A stretch of DNA of 64,000 bases, from the NCBI GenBank assembly GCA_019916065.1, contig CM034244.1:30317433-30381432 (forward strand), written 5' to 3'. Under the pieces are notes generated by a model. The model made no database searches, was not told the origin of the DNA, and saw only the letters and a list, made by a program, of their open reading frames with translations. Numbering within the stretch: the stretch's first letter is position 1; each line of letters begins with the position of its first letter. Origin of the DNA: Vitellaria paradoxa. Taxonomy: Eukaryota; Streptophyta; Magnoliopsida; Ericales; Sapotaceae. A program made the position numbers and the translations under genes. Below are positions 22,083 through 34,959 of the stretch, piece by piece.

Positions 22083-22570
22083 TGATACGTTGCATGGCTG
22101 TCACCACATAAGTGACATAGACAGCTGGCATAGCCCAAAGCCATGGTGGGCAGCATACATGGCAAAGTAGTGGCAAGTAGTTTATTTCAATTCAATGAAG
22201 ACCTAGTCCTCTATTTTAGCCCCATGTTTTTCCCCAATTTCGGCAGAGTTACAACATAAGGAGTTCATGGTGGACAAGTGGTGTTAAAGAAGAAGCACGA
22301 GTTCTTTAAGACGTGGGCGTCCTTTTGTTTAGCATTTATTCGTTTCAATTACAAGAATTTTTGAATAGTTGTTTGGTTTCTTTACAATTTTAGTTATTGT
22401 TAAATTGGCTATTAAATCCTTCTTTGAGTAATGGATTGGAGATAGAGCTAAAAATCTCAAAATTATCTATCTCAATGAGATTCTAATTAGGAAAAGAGTT
22501 CTTGTTTTCTTTTAGAGTTTAATAAGATATTGCCTTCTGAAACCTTAGTCCAAACCACACAATTGTCCAA
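22083..22570 (+). repeat. 3' LTR of the gypsy element
   Basis: Aligns with the 5' LTR over its full length (gacatagacagctggcatag, tttatttcaattcaatg, acgtgggcgtcctttt, ttagtccaaaccacacaatt) with many substitutions, showing an old insertion. It lacks the TRIM-like insert and so marks its insertion point. Confidence 0.85.
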
Positions 22571-23284
22571 TCATTTACATTGCATATTCAGATTGAATTA
22601 GCCTAAAAATGTGATCTCAGGTTGTGCAATCAGCCTTAAGTGAAAAGGCAATATGATATTGCGTTTTCTTTGGCCTTTAGACCACTAAGCTTTAGTCTCT
22701 CTCTCTCTTTCTTTCTTTTTTTCTCTTTCTCTTGTAATGGTCATGAACGGAAAACTCCTAATGACTCAAATAGGCAATGCTAATATGCTGAGAAGTGACT
22801 AGATCGTTGATAAATAATACGTAATGTGACAAAATCACAGAGCATAACAACGTTAAACTCAAAATGCACATCAAGTCAAACAAAAAACTTGGCATGATTC
22901 ATACAAATTATGCACCAACCAACAGAATCAATCAATCACACAAAAATAAATTTCAAAACAAAATCATCAAACGATCTAAAGGCAAACAAAAAAAACTTAG
23001 CCACACAGAGCATCAATAATGATAACCATAAATTGGAGGAACCATCTCCATTGATCGAAATTCGAAAAAAGCCCTAAAATGAATATAATAATATTTATGG
23101 AAGGGAAACAATAGCACTCCATCTATAAATCTGAATATAGGAAATATATCAAACCCATTTGACTCACTGCTCTCCATTTCCGATGTAAGTACATATATAT
23201 AATTTCTTGTTTAAGCCAGTCTCTCTCTCTTTCTCTCTCTCTGTGTACACAATGTGAGATTACATTTTTTTGTAACTCAAATTG
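22571..23284. other. Intergenic, simple repeats only
   Basis: CT-rich tracts near 22698-22735 and 23218-23242. No coding signal or TIR pair was recognised. Confidence 0.4.
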
Positions 23285-23405
23285 TCCAGACTAGCTTATG
23301 CACGCCTCGACCAATCCCTGGGGCCTTGTAGTTGAGGAGACTCGAACTAGTGACATCTAAGGAGTAAATCCAATGTTTTACTAGTTGAGCTAATCCTTAG
23401 GGTTA
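23285..23405 (-). repeat. SINE-like repeat, copy 1 of a two-copy family
   Basis: On the minus strand it reads ggattagctcaactagtaaa, then ttggatttactcc, then ctagttcgagtctcctc, ending in an arrangement shared with 52520-52670 (ggattagcttagctgatt, ttggatttgcaccc, taagtatcctcagggcc, gcataagct). A-box and B-box-like motifs suggest a tRNA-derived SINE. Confidence 0.5.
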
Positions 23406-23570
23406 TGAAATTACATTTTCATTAAGAGTACTTCACCCTTTTGGTTTTCCCAATCTGTACTTGGCTAATTATTTTGTTAATTTATAGTTAAAAAAAAAAA
23501 AAAACTTAGGAGTTGTAAGATGTACTAAGTTGCCCAACTTTATTGGCCCAAAATCGATCTATTTGTGGAT

Positions 23571-24075
23571 AAATTACATGCACCACCCTTCACCATTTAG
23601 ATAATTATATTTACACCTTTCAATATTTAAAAATTATATTTTACCTCATTAATTTTGAAATGTTGTTAACATTGATTCTTTTCCATTAAATTGACTCTTA
23701 AAACTTAACAAAAAATATTAAAATTACCAAAATTTTTTGTGGTTTCATATTTTACCCCTTCCACTCTCACATCTTTATCAAATTTTTTACATAAATTTCT
23801 AATTTTTTTTTTGTTTTCATTTGTTTTTTACTCTTTATTTTTTTGGATTTATGTAAAAAAAACTAACAAAAATGTGAGAGGGACGGTTAAAATAAGAAAA
23901 GTATCTAAAATTTTGATTACTTTAGTAGTTTTTGCTAAATTTTAACGATCGATTTAATAGAAAAGAGTCTATGCTATTAACATTTCAAAATAAGTGAGGT
24001 AAATATAATTTTTAAATGTTGAAAGATGTAAATGTAATTATTCAAATATTAAGAAGAAATAAGTGGAACTAACCT
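23571..24075. mobile_element. Foldback element with about 230-bp inverted arms
   Basis: The left arm (ataattatatttacac, tttaaaaattatatttt, ttttgaaatgttgttaac, cactctcacat, tttacataaat) is repeated inverted in the right arm (atttatgtaaaaaaaact, aaaatgtgagaggga, taacatttcaaaataag, tttaaatgttgaaagatg). The arms meet near 23825 with a T-rich loop. Nearly the whole 505 bp is palindromic, typical of a long-TIR MITE. The outer ends are approximate. Confidence 0.75.
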
Positions 24076-24450
24076 TTTATTTGTTTCATTTAAACTTGAC
24101 TGAGTGACTATTTTTGGGTCAACCCAAGCTCAACTAGAAGAAGAATAGAAAAATATATTATAGGAGCTTAGTTTGATTTTCAAATTGTAAAATAAACTAC
24201 CTTCAAAGTGTTCAAAGTTTTGCTATTTAAACAAATGAAAAAATTAAGCAAAAATTAAAATTTATTAATTTTATAAACAGGGTTTGTAGTTGATTTGATA
24301 AATTAATCAAATACACTTTAGAGCTACATAGAAATAAAATCACTCAAAACTTGACTTCAATTAAAATACATGGTTGATCAGAATTCAATTGGTATCATAT
24401 AAACCGAGTTTGAATATTTTCAAGATTTAAACTATCATGAGAAATTTTTA
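24076..24450. other. AT-rich intergenic, nothing recognised
   Basis: No frame longer than a few tens of codons, and no repeat partner was noticed in the window. Confidence 0.4.
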
Positions 24451-24678
24451 GGGTGTGTTTGGAATTATGATTTGTGAAGGGGGAAAATGGATGAAGCTTA
24501 ATTTACTTGTTTTTTTAATTAGTTAAATAAGAATTCAAAACTTTTCTATTCATTTTCTTTCATTTTCCTAATCATACTAAAAGAAAAATTAATAATAATA
24601 TTTTTTATTTGATTTTTGGTTTTTTATATTTTTTAATTGTCAATTTTTTTTTCCACAAATCCCTATTCCAAACACATA
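24451..24678. mobile_element. MITE family B, complete copy
   Basis: The left end gggtgtgtttggaattatga with tttgtgaag is inverted at the right end (ccacaaatccctattccaaa, cacata). It follows tta at 24448-24450. The same terminal sequence appears at 39605-39643 (right end) and 48214-48245 (left end). About 228 bp, non-coding. Confidence 0.7.
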
Positions 24679-24714
24679 GACAAATTATTGCTTTATTTGG
24701 TTGAGCCCAGGTAA

Positions 24715-24800
24715 ACCTCAAAAGAATAGCTTAGTGGTTGGAAGACATGTTTCAACCACAAATTTAGAAAGGATGCGAATTTAAAACTCTGCAAAGGTTT
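24715..24800 (+). repeat. tRNA-like SINE fragment
   Basis: aatagcttagtggttgg resembles an A box and gatgcgaatttaaaactct a decayed B box, with SINE-like spacing. Weak evidence. Confidence 0.35.
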
Positions 24801-27389
24801 CTTTCTCTAAGATCACTTATATAGATTTTGCTTATATTTGCTCAGTTTTTCACACTCCTAACTTCATAGTTCGGGATAGACAGCATGAAAATATGAGAAC
24901 TAATTAAAATAATAAAACCTGATCCAATGTCAATTCTTAATAAATAATAACAACCAAAGCATCTAGCATCTTGTCTCATTCTCATATAAAAATAGTATTA
25001 AAGTACATTACTATCAATTAAAAAACAATATAACCTAGTTGAACGCCATCCCTAATGACAACATCCAAGGCTTAAATACCTAGAATATATATTATAATCA
25101 TATTAATATCTCTCAAAATCATAACATCATAAATGTGAGTATTGGACCCATATTCTAGGTCACACAATTTATAATACTATTAGCCCAACTCCCAATTAAA
25201 GAGAATAAACACAAATATTATCATCCATAGTTAAGATCGAACTTAGAGGCTATTCAAGCATAAGCTGCCTACGCATCCTACCTCGGGAATCAGGTCACCG
25301 TAATTTTTAGTTTTTATTTTTTCAGTGTCTATAACTTAACTGATCATTATCAACAAATCAAACATTAAACATCATTATAATTAACAATTTCAGTATATCA
25401 ACACATAACAATAATCTAAATTACCAAAAAAAAAAAATAATCTATGCAATCTCATGCAATGGATAATGATGGAATGCAGTGCCAATGTATCCTACAATCT
25501 CCATCTACCCACAACGTTATCTTGGGATGGGTGACAATTAGTAAAGCACATGGAGCCACCAACCGTACTATTTACACTCACAACGAACATATATTTCAAC
25601 ATATATCACGAGTGGAACCTAGTTACACCCTCACAGGTGTAAGACTAAAAGGAGCCGAGTTACACCCATTGGTCTTTCTGCTAGGGAAGCGAGTTACATC
25701 TCTAGTCAGGCATCTACTTAGCTCAAGTAGGGTCCACTATAGTTCAAAGAAAATTTCATAATATATCATCTCAAGATTAACATCTCAACTCCAATGACTA
25801 AGCTCTAGTCATATATATCAACTTGGGATCATCTAATATTTTAAAACTCTCATTTTAATATTTTTCATAAAATCAAGAATCACATCAATATACATGACTC
25901 GTGCCTCGACACGTGAACAATACTAACATTGCATTCTCAACCAATTAATAATCATAACATCAAACCAAATGTTATAACCCTAGCGTTATGCACATAATAT
26001 GTTCAATCACGTATAATCAACAATATCTCAACATTAAAATAAAGGTATGCTATGCTTAAGCATCTATAATAACATTTTATAGTCTTAAAATGTGCATAAT
26101 TACAACATATATCCATCATATATGATATACCATTCAAATCGGGTTAAAAAGACATCAATTTGGGCTAAAAATACCTTTCTGTGGAAAGTTGGCTTGATGT
26201 CCGCGAGAAGCCATGGGAAGTTCACTTGAAGTCCCAAACATATGGAAAACTCGCTCTAAGTCGCTAGAAAATACCGAGAGCATCTCAACCTCATGGGATG
26301 CCAACAGAAAGTTCGAGGGAAGCCTGCTTTCATGATCTATGGTCTGCAGCATAGATCTGAACTGTTATAAGTTCGATCTGGCGCACAAAATACCCAAATC
26401 TGAGCACCTTGAGCTCAGAAATGGCACCAAAATCAATAATAACAGGATATATCTCAATATTTTGCAACAAAACCAAAAGATAAACAAGCTTTAGTGTGTA
26501 TATATAACCCACAAACATGCATATACACACATACATATATATATGCACATGTATCATCATTAATCAAAATCGTCACATGTATACATCAAACTACTCTAAA
26601 TCATGCCAATAATCTCATAATAAACATGTAATTGTCTTCTTTTACCTAGGATCTAAAGAAAAAAAGAAGAAAAAGTGAAAAAATCCCAAAGTTTCAAACT
26701 TCTTTCCTTCATATCTCTCACCTCAGATGGAATCATCATGATTCGACGCTACCACGACGATCATGACATCAAAAATACCAAGGTCCACATATCTCTGATC
26801 TCTAGCCTTCTCTTTTTCTCTCTTCTTTTTTTTTTTTCTATCTCTTTTCCTCTTTCTTCTTCGCTCCCTCATTGTACAGCTCCGTGTTAGTATTTTCTTT
26901 AAATTAATTGAATTTTAGTTTTAATAAAAAGGGTTAAATCCAAGTTTAAAGTTAAGACATACAGGATAGGTCCAATAAAGAAGTGATCTACATAGACTGA
27001 GCTTCTGTACACCATTCAGATATATTAATTATGTGGTAAGACGGTTAATAGTGTGGGCCTAAGGAGCCCATTGTAGGCCTAAGAAGCCCACTGCAGGCCT
27101 TTTATGGGACAGCCCAGTGAGGCTAAGGTTTACCCTATCAATATATGACTAGGTCTCCTCTCCACCCTAGACAGACATAATATGCCCCATAGAAAATTCA
27201 TCATATAGACTTAGGGCATAGAGAAGAAGATTCATAACCGCTAAAGTTTATCTTAAACTTGAAGATCTCTTCCACTTGCATTCAAAAATCATGGAACAAA
27301 CAGGTACGCTTCGGTGTTATTGTATGTATAATTTTGATGTTCCTAAATTTATATATAGATCTATTTTAAATCTTACACGTGGTATCAGA

Positions 27390-29040
27390 GCCTACTGTAT
27401 ATGGATTAGGGACTCATTGTATGATTCCACGTAATTAAATTTTTTTTTGATCTAAAAATACATTGATTGTTTTTTGAAATTTTCGAATGGGGTTTTTTTT
27501 ATCATTACTATTAGAATATAAAAAATTTTGACATAAAAAAAGTGGATCCAATTAAAATTGTAAATCTGAATCCATTATTATTGTGTGTGTGCATATATAT
27601 ATACACATATTTTTTTTCCATTTTGGTTTCTCTCGGAACTTATAACAAAAAAGGGGCTTGCTTTTAAAGAATTACCTGTAAGATGCAATGATTAAAGAAG
27701 GATTGACTTTTCTTTTCTTTATTCTTTACAAACACTAACACCAACAGCTAGCGTTCAGATCCAATTTGAATGAGCATGTACACACGACTTTGTCCATTTG
27801 CATCATGCAGTTTTGTATCACACGACTTTGTTCATTTTTGCTATTTTATATATATTACGTGTGTGTATATATACGGAGAATATATTAACAAAAAAAGGTT
27901 GGATTTTGGCCGCAAACAGTCCAGTTTTTTGGTGTTACAACAGCCGGGTCTACACAAAGATATTCCGGTCGGGTCCAATCTGCTTAAGGAGGAAGAAAAC
28001 CAACAAATGCCTAAAATTAGCCCCACACATGTGCCCTGTGCGTGAGGGCACGTGCAGCACTTTCTGGGCTTCTGAAAAATTTTATATTGATCATCTCAAG
28101 ATGAGGATTCCAGAAAGTATTTTTCCATAATTTTTGGGCACTGTTTGGTATTTTTTTCAGGCTTAAAAGGGTATTTTTTGCAAATTCTTAAAAATTGTGC
28201 AGAATTTTTTTTTAATTTTTATGAGCAACAAATTTGTATTTTTTCAGGCTTAAAAAGGGTATATTTTTAGCAAATTCTTGAAAACCATGTAGAATTTTTT
28301 TTAATTTTTATGAGCAACAAATTTTAGATTTTGTGAACATTCTAGAACAATGTACTCTCTCACGCACTATTCCTTAAAAAAAGCCTAAATTCATTGTTTT
28401 ATGTGAAATTATGTAATAGAAAATTTTTAGCACAAGTTTTGGCAACATATATGTTATTTATGGGATCACTGGGTGTATTCAGATATTTAAATACCCATAA
28501 AGATGTGATGATGAGCATATTCTTTTGATATAGTAATGGTAGAAATAACAAAGGGCAATTTAAACAAAAGAATGTCATATTAAGGATTTGTGAATTGATA
28601 TAAATGCTACTGCCTAAAAGGGTACATCAATTAATATCTAAAATATGACAATATCTATTGTATTATTGCATGCAATCGCCTGCCCGAAAGGGGTTATTGC
28701 ATGCTTTAATGACACGGATGTTTTTCAGTGACTAACCTGAGAATATTCATTTTTTTAAGAGGTTGGCCTACCCAAAGGGAACTAATCTTTTCAATATTTG
28801 AGTATTCTCATTGTAGTTAGCCATGAGAAATCCTATAGTATGTTGCACTTTTTACCTAAAGGGGAGACGACAATAATGTACCGAGCTACCTCTATTATTA
28901 CTATTATTTTTTGTGCTTGATTAAGTTCAAAGCATATAAGGATTGTTTATTACCTATATTCAGCTAATTTAATTACCAAAAAAAATATTCAGCTAATTTG
29001 TTATCTCTTATGTTCGCATGTATAGTTTCTTTTGCAGTTA
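27390..29040 (+). other. Copia leader region with an internal tandem repeat
   Basis: Untranslated leader between primer site and gag. A repeat of about 88-90 bp occurs twice at 28152-28330 (tttttcaggcttaaaa, gcaaattctt, gcagaatttttttt, tttttatgagcaacaaattt). The open frames at 27770-28130 show no retroelement motif. Confidence 0.55.
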
Positions 29041-29676
29041 ATAATAATACTACTATGGTTGTTCTATTGGATGGCTCGAATTATAAAAAGTGGAGGCAAG
29101 ATATTGAGCTTGCTCTGGGAATAATGCTCTGGGAATAATGGATGTGGATTTAGCCTTGAGGGAGGCTACATCAGCTACACTCACTACTTCCAGTACTGTC
29201 GCTGAAAAAGAGTTCTATGCCAAGTAGGAGAGGTCTAATCGGCTGAGTCTGATTGCCATAGAGAGGTCTATTTTTGAGCACCTCTTAAGTGGCTTGCCTC
29301 AAACCAACAATGTAAGGAACCTTTTCAATGCCACAGGATAGAGATACAATGTATCGAATACGGCTAAGGCTGGATCCTTTATGAATGAGCTTACGAGTCT
29401 GAGGTATGATAACCAAATTAGGGTAAGGGAGTATATCCTTAAACTTGTTTTCGTCCAATTCAAACGCAAGAGCCTAAATATTACCATTCCAGATGACTTT
29501 ATAGTCCACCATGCTGTCAAGCCTTACCACCAGATTTTAGCCAAATTAAAATTGCTGATAATACCCAAAATGAAACTTGGACCATTAATGACCTTATTTC
29601 TTAATGTGTCTTAGAGGAGGAGAAACTTAAGAGGGAAAAGTCAGAGGTTGCCTTATTTATCTCCCATCATAAGACC
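29041..29676 (+). pseudogene. Copia gag, N-terminal part
   Basis: It encodes a UBN2-type copia gag: VVLLDGSNYKKWRQDIELAL at the start, then YAK.ERSNRLSLIAIERSI, MNELTSLRYDNQIRVREYIL and VHHAVKPYHQI, and EEEKLKREKSE at the end. A 14-bp tandem duplication (gctctgggaataat, 29114-29141) shifts the frame early. It stops at the nested element; the zinc-knuckle part resumes at 34669. Confidence 0.85.
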
Positions 29677-30533
29677 TGTTAAGGCCAAAATTGTAAATTG
29701 GTAAATCCATGGGCAAAGATAGTGTTTTGTAATATTTAGACTTAGTGTAGGCTAAGACACTAGAGTCTTAAGTCAAATGAAATTCTAAAGGCCTCAGAAA
29801 AAACTATTTCCCTAATAGCTGGAAGTTCTAAAGAAGCCAAACAAGCGTCGAAATTGATTTACGCAAGAAGCCCGTGGGAAGGCCGTGGTTAGGCACAAGA
29901 AAATCCCGAGAGCATAACATGAATAAATAGCCGTGCGGGAAGACTGCTCTGAGTCGCGAGATGGTCACGGGAAGACTGCGAGTGCGCCCTTCTTGCGAGG
30001 CATAGCTTTCAGCCTATTTTGAACCTTAGCCACCTCAGTTTTGTTTATATATATCCTCTAGACATCTTCAGGGTCAAATATATAGAGAATACACATGAGA
30101 TTGGAAGCCTGAAAGTTCAATTATTCTCTTAATTACTTAGCCAACATGTTTCGTGTTCAATCCGAAGGAGTTCAGGTTTGAGGTTTGTGAATGGTAAGGA
30201 TTCAGCAAAGCTACTAATGAGTCAGTATTGTGCCTTCGAGGAGTCGAAGGGCTTTCGTTAAAGGAGTTGGTGAATCGAGGATTCGAGCAAACGTCAATAG
30301 AGTATAGAGTCGAGGAGTCGATCTATCAAGGGTTTGAGTTTTAACCAACATTTATTTTAGTGAACATTTTTTAGATTTCTCTGTGTGGCTTTCCTTGTTC
30401 TTTTTATCTCGCCTTCTACAATTGTGTATGTGTGGTTGATTGATTGGGATCACTAGCAGCAAATTACATATTTTCAATTAGTATCAAAGTAGGTTTATTT
30501 TTGAGAATAAAACGAGATCCTGATATTTGCTTA

Positions 30534-31920
30534 TGGATCCTCCTAGAGAAGGCAGTTTGAGTACTAGACCCCCGTGGTTCGATGGCACCAACTATGCATA
30601 TTGGAAGGTTCGAATGAGAGCTCATCTAATCTCATTGAATGTCAATGTTTGGCTATCTATAGAAAACAGCTGGGTAAAGCCAATGCATTCTATCGATAAC
30701 ATATCAGTTGAAAAGCCTATGGATTTGTGGACCAGGGCTGAGCAGGAAAATGCAGAATGGAACTACAAAGCCTTGAGCTCTATTTTCTGTGCAGTCTCCA
30801 CCAATGAGTTTAGAAGAATTCAAGATGTGAGATTGCTAATGAGGCATGGAAAATTCTTGAATTGAAATATGAAAGAAATTCAGTGAAGAAGTCCAAGCTC
30901 CAAAAAATAACCTCCGAATTTGAAAACTTGAAGATGTTTGAAGACGAACTTTTTGATAGTTTTTACGCGAAGCTAGTGACATTGTCAATACTAGTTTCAA
31001 TCTTGGAGAACCAATTCCCAATCGAAAGATTGTAAGAAAGATTCTCCAATCCATACCTATGTCCTTTCAAGCTAAAGTTACAGCCATTGAAGAAGTTAGG
31101 GATGTTGATTGGATGCGGGTAGAAGATTTAGTTGGCTCTCTGCAAACTTATGAAGCCAACATGATTAAACCAAAATCCAGAGGAGTTGCCCTAAAAACTA
31201 TTGAAGAAGATGTGTCCTCCTCAAGTAATGATGAGTCAATCCTCTTTCCTGAAGAAATTGCTATTTATACCAAGAAAATTAGAAAATTCTTTAAAAAGAA
31301 AGATAGCAAGTAAAGAAAGACAAAGAAGAATGAGAGAATTAAAGTAGAGAAATCTTTAGAGAAGAAGAAGAAGGAGAACAAGTCTAAGGGCGTGAAGTGC
31401 TATGAGTGCCAAGGTTATGGTCACATAGCTCAAGACTGTGGAAACAAGAAGAGTAAGAAGAATGTTCTCAATGCAACCCTTGATGATTTAGATGATCAAT
31501 CGAGTACCTCCTCATCTTCAGAAGATTTTCCAGGAAATTATACTGCATTCATGGTTAGAGCAAGTGCCCCCCTCAAATTCAGTAGAGTCAGCCTCTTCTA
31601 CGCATAAAGAAGAAAACTCCTCCAAAAGTGAAGTTGAAGAAAATTCAGATGAAGAAGTAGATGTTGAAGAGGCGTATGAATAGTTATACCAAGACTGTCG
31701 CAAACTCCACAAGCAAAATGAAAAATTGACTGTGAAGAACAAAGTATTGAAAAGGGAGAGAGACAGTTTGAAAATTATCCTGGAAGAATTGCAAGGAAAA
31801 TTTGACAGTCTTGAAGCAAGCAAGAAAACTCAAGATGAATTGAAAACAGCGTTCAAGACTAAACTGGATCAAAAAAATAATGAATTGAAAGATGCCCAGG
31901 CAAAGCTGTGAACCGTGCAA
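30534..31920 (+). pseudogene. gag-like gene of the nested element
   Basis: Starting at the ATG at 30534 the product reads MDPPREGSLSTRPPWFDGTN then YAYWKVRMRAHL, typical of copia gag N-termini. A frameshift near 30830 moves it to a second frame (LELKYERNSVKKSKLQ), and a third frame from about 31059 gives FQAKVTAIEEVRDVDW, LVGSLQTYEANM and a Lys-rich stretch. A zinc knuckle CYECQGYGHIAQDC (CX2CX4HX4C, about 31397-31440) follows, then a coiled-coil-like Glu/Lys region (31680-31910). At least two frameshifts and several stops break it. Confidence 0.8.
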
Positions 31921-32149
31921 TCCAAGATGAATACTGCATCTTCCCAACTTGATGACATACTGAGGATGTAAAGGAGCCCACGTGACAAAAGAGGACTTGG
32001 GTACACCGGCACGTAGGTGGTCAATCTTTAGCTAATCTTGAAGCTAAAGCTACACCAAGTGAGCAAGAAAAACCAAAGCTGATTCAGTTTCAATCCTCAA
32101 AGACAACTGCTCCAAAAACAGTTAAAGCTCATCATCCCAAGAAATGTAA

Positions 32150-33842
32150 TCAGTCCAGAGTCAATTTTCAGAAACTCAAAGGTACGCCCCCTAACTTGCA
32201 ACCTAAGTTTGTTCCTATATGTTTTTATTGTGGTATACTAGTTCGCATAAGACCACATTGTTACAAATTATATGAGCATTTCCTATGTTATGTTGACGCT
32301 AGGAATTCCTTGAGACCTAATTTCATGTGTCAAATAGGTTTAATTCATTAAGATTTCAAAAGTTACGTTTTGATTCTAAACATTACATGACTTGGCCAGT
32401 GAGGAAAAAAAATTTTAAACCCATTGGTCTAAAACCCAACAATCCCAAGGCTCAAAATATTTTTCCAAAAATGAGAACTGTTTGGGTTAGGAAAAGTGAT
32501 CTATATGTCACCCACACCCCTAAAAGTGTTAAATGGGTGAGCCTTAATATGTAGAGGCAATTTTTTTATGAACTAGGCTATGCGTCATTGCTATGTTCTT
32601 ACCCAATTCTATGTAATCTTGTAAATTAGATACTTTTTAATTTTTTTTTTAGTTAAAATATTTTTTTTGGTGCAATGCTATTCTTTGTGATATTCTTGCA
32701 TGTTCTATTACCTCATACACACTTCAAAATCACAGAATTAAAATTGTTGATTTATATAGTAGTCATAAATTTGAATTGCTTGATAAACCTGAATCTTATG
32801 TTTTGTTGTTCTTTGTCATGGTAATGGTATGCCAATTATAATTGCACGAAGTTAAGTACATCATAAGAAATCTTTTTCACTACTCAATTGTTTTAATAAA
32901 TTTTCCTTTTTGGACTTTTGGTTGCTCTTGAGCTTACATAAAAAAAAAAAAAAAAAAAAAATCATTTGGAAAGAGCTACCAATAGGATAGAAAGCAGCTA
33001 GCCTGTTGATATGCAGGTTATCAATATAACCACCCTCTGGGTTTGACGATAAAGGAAGAAGGCTACCTACCCATAAGTGTGTGAAAGCTGCCAAATATAA
33101 ATTAAAAAAAAATGACAGATGGAAAAATATATATATTATGGTGTATAGTTGAAAACAATGAATTGAGGAGAAACTAGTCGAAGACCTAATACTGCATATC
33201 TTACTCAATTCAATTCAAAGTCTAAAAGAAGCAAATTTAAAATGCATGCAAGTATGTGAAAAGTATTTATCATGTTGCACTTAAACTTCATTTCACACAC
33301 TGCACAGGTATTTGACCATTGGTATGACATGTATGAATAACTCATGACATAAATAGTAGGGTGATTCTTGAAATTCTTATTTGTTACTATTTATGTATGG
33401 TCAAAATTTTAAAACTGTGTTTCGTTTTGTGTTTGGGAAAATAGAACTTGGAATGAATCGATCAAGAATACATGCTATACTTTTTTTTTTTGGGTCAATT
33501 TATGTCAAAATAGGGGAGATATAGTTAAGGGGGAGAATACTTGAAAAGGGGAGAATGTTTGAAAAGAATTTTGTTTATTAAGAGGGGGAATAATTAACTT
33601 TTTAATAGTTAATATGTGTCGATTAATTAAGAGGAGAATATTTTGTTTCATTTTTTGTTAATTTTAATTATTTATTTATTCCACATGATGCCTTGATTGT
33701 TTTGTTTAAGTGTGCAGCAAACAGGTTTAATAATCAAAACATATTGATCATTGCAAAATGTTTATTGAGGCCTTAATGTAAATTGATTTCATTTGTAATT
33801 TCATTTATTGAGTTTTGACATGGAATTGCCAAAGGGGGAGAT
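32150..33842 (+). other. 3' part of the nested element, mostly non-coding
   Basis: A residual frame at 32160-32290 (PPNLQPKFVPICFYCG, then Arg-Pro-His-Cys) looks like a second Cys/His box seen in large plant gag proteins. From about 32560 to the polypurine tract nothing coding is seen: an A run (32940-32961), AT-rich DNA and purine-rich gggagaa repeats (33515-33640). Confidence 0.55.
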
Positions 33843-34668
33843 TGTTAAGGCCAAAATTGTAAATTGGTAAATCCATGGTCAAAGGTAATGTTTTATAATA
33901 TTTAAACTTAGTGTAGGCTAAGACACTAGAGTCTTAAGTCAAATAAAATTCTAAAGGCCTCAGAAAAAACTGTTTCCATAATAGTTGGAAGTCCTAAAGA
34001 AGCCAAACAAGTGTTAGAATTGATTTACGCAGGAAGCTCGTGGGAAGGCCGCAGTTAGGTGCAAGAAATTCCCGATAGCATAACATGAAAAAATAGTCGT
34101 GCGGGAAGACTGCTCTGAGTCGCGGGATGCTCACGGGAAGACCGCAGGTGCGCCCTTCCTGCGAGGCATAGCTTTCAACCTATTTCGAACCCTAGCCGCC
34201 TTAGTTTTGTCTATAAATATCCTCTGGACATCTTCAGGGTCAGATATAGAGAGAATACACATGAGATTGGAAGCTTGAAAGTTCAATTATTCTCTTAATT
34301 ACTTAGCCAACATGTTTCGTGTTCAATCCGAAGGAGTTCGGGTTCGAGGTTTGTGAACGCTGATTTAGCAAAGCTGCTCAGGATTCTGCAAAGCTACTAA
34401 GGAGTCAGTATCGTGCCTTCGAGGAGTCAAAGGGCTTTCGCTAAAGGAGTTTGTGAATCGAGGATTTGAGCAAACGTCAACAGAGTATAGAGTCGAGGAG
34501 TCGATCTATCGAGGGTTTGAGTTTGTAACCAACGTTTATTTTTGTGAAAGTTTTGGGATTTCCCTGTGTGGGTTTCTTTGTTATTTTTATCTCGCCTTCT
34601 ACAATTGTGTGTGTGTGTGTGGTTGATTGATTAGGATCACTAGCAGCAAATTACGTATTTTCAAGACC

Positions 34669-34910
34669 AATCCTAAGCAAGGTTAGATTGGAAGAAAAAC
34701 CATAAGAAACCTATGACTCACACTACTCATAAAAATCAGGATGACAAATGGCAAGGTGAAGGACAGGGTCAGACCAACAATGCTCTATGTCCAAATGTTG
34801 ATATCAAAAAGACCTTTAAGTGTTACTTTTGTCATAAATAAGGCCACATGAAAAGTGATTGCACCAAATATAAGGCCTGGCTAAACAAAAAAATGACAAA
34901 GAGGTAACTC
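34669..34910 (+). pseudogene. Copia gag, zinc-knuckle part
   Basis: It continues the outer copia gag after the nested insertion. The zinc knuckle CYFCHK.GHMKSDC (about 34822-34862; a stop replaces one residue) is followed by TKYKAWLNKK. It joins to the segment ending at 29676 across the agacc duplication. Confidence 0.8.
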
Positions 34911-34959
34911 ACTTACTTTAGTTTGCTTTAAATCTAATTTAGTTGTTGTTCCATCAAAT

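Larger units (their letters stand above)
12456..22570 (+). mobile_element. Decayed Ty3/gypsy chromovirus with two nested insertions
   Basis: The LTRs are alignable along their length: 12456-12829 plus 13643-about 13748 on the left and 22083-about 22570 on the right, both beginning TGAT. A tRNA-iMet-type primer site (tggtatcagag, 13751-13761) and a purine tract (aggagggagaaaat, before 22083) flank the interior. Domain order gag, protease, RT, RNase H, integrase, chromodomain identifies a gypsy chromovirus. All domains carry stops or frameshifts, so it is dead. No exact target duplication is seen (ctcac on the left, possibly tttac on the right), so the outer ends may be off by some bases. A TRIM-like element sits in the 5' LTR and a solo LTR in RT. 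Confidence 0.85.
29677..34663 (+). mobile_element. Nested gag-only LTR retrotransposon (TSD agacc)
   Basis: LTRs 29677-30476 and 33843-34663 (800 and 821 bp, tgttaaggccaaaattg to gtattttca) are flanked by agacc at 29672-29676 and 34664-34668. A polypurine tract aagggggaga precedes the 3' LTR; the primer site is weak (tagtatcaaagtagg, near 30479). The 3.4-kb interior encodes a gag-like protein and then non-coding DNA: no protease, integrase or RT is seen, so it is non-autonomous. The LTRs are visibly diverged, including indels, so insertion is not recent. Confidence 0.92.

Noticed and set aside
22698..22735. CT-rich tract as a regulatory site
   Set aside because: Simple-sequence repeat with no gene downstream.
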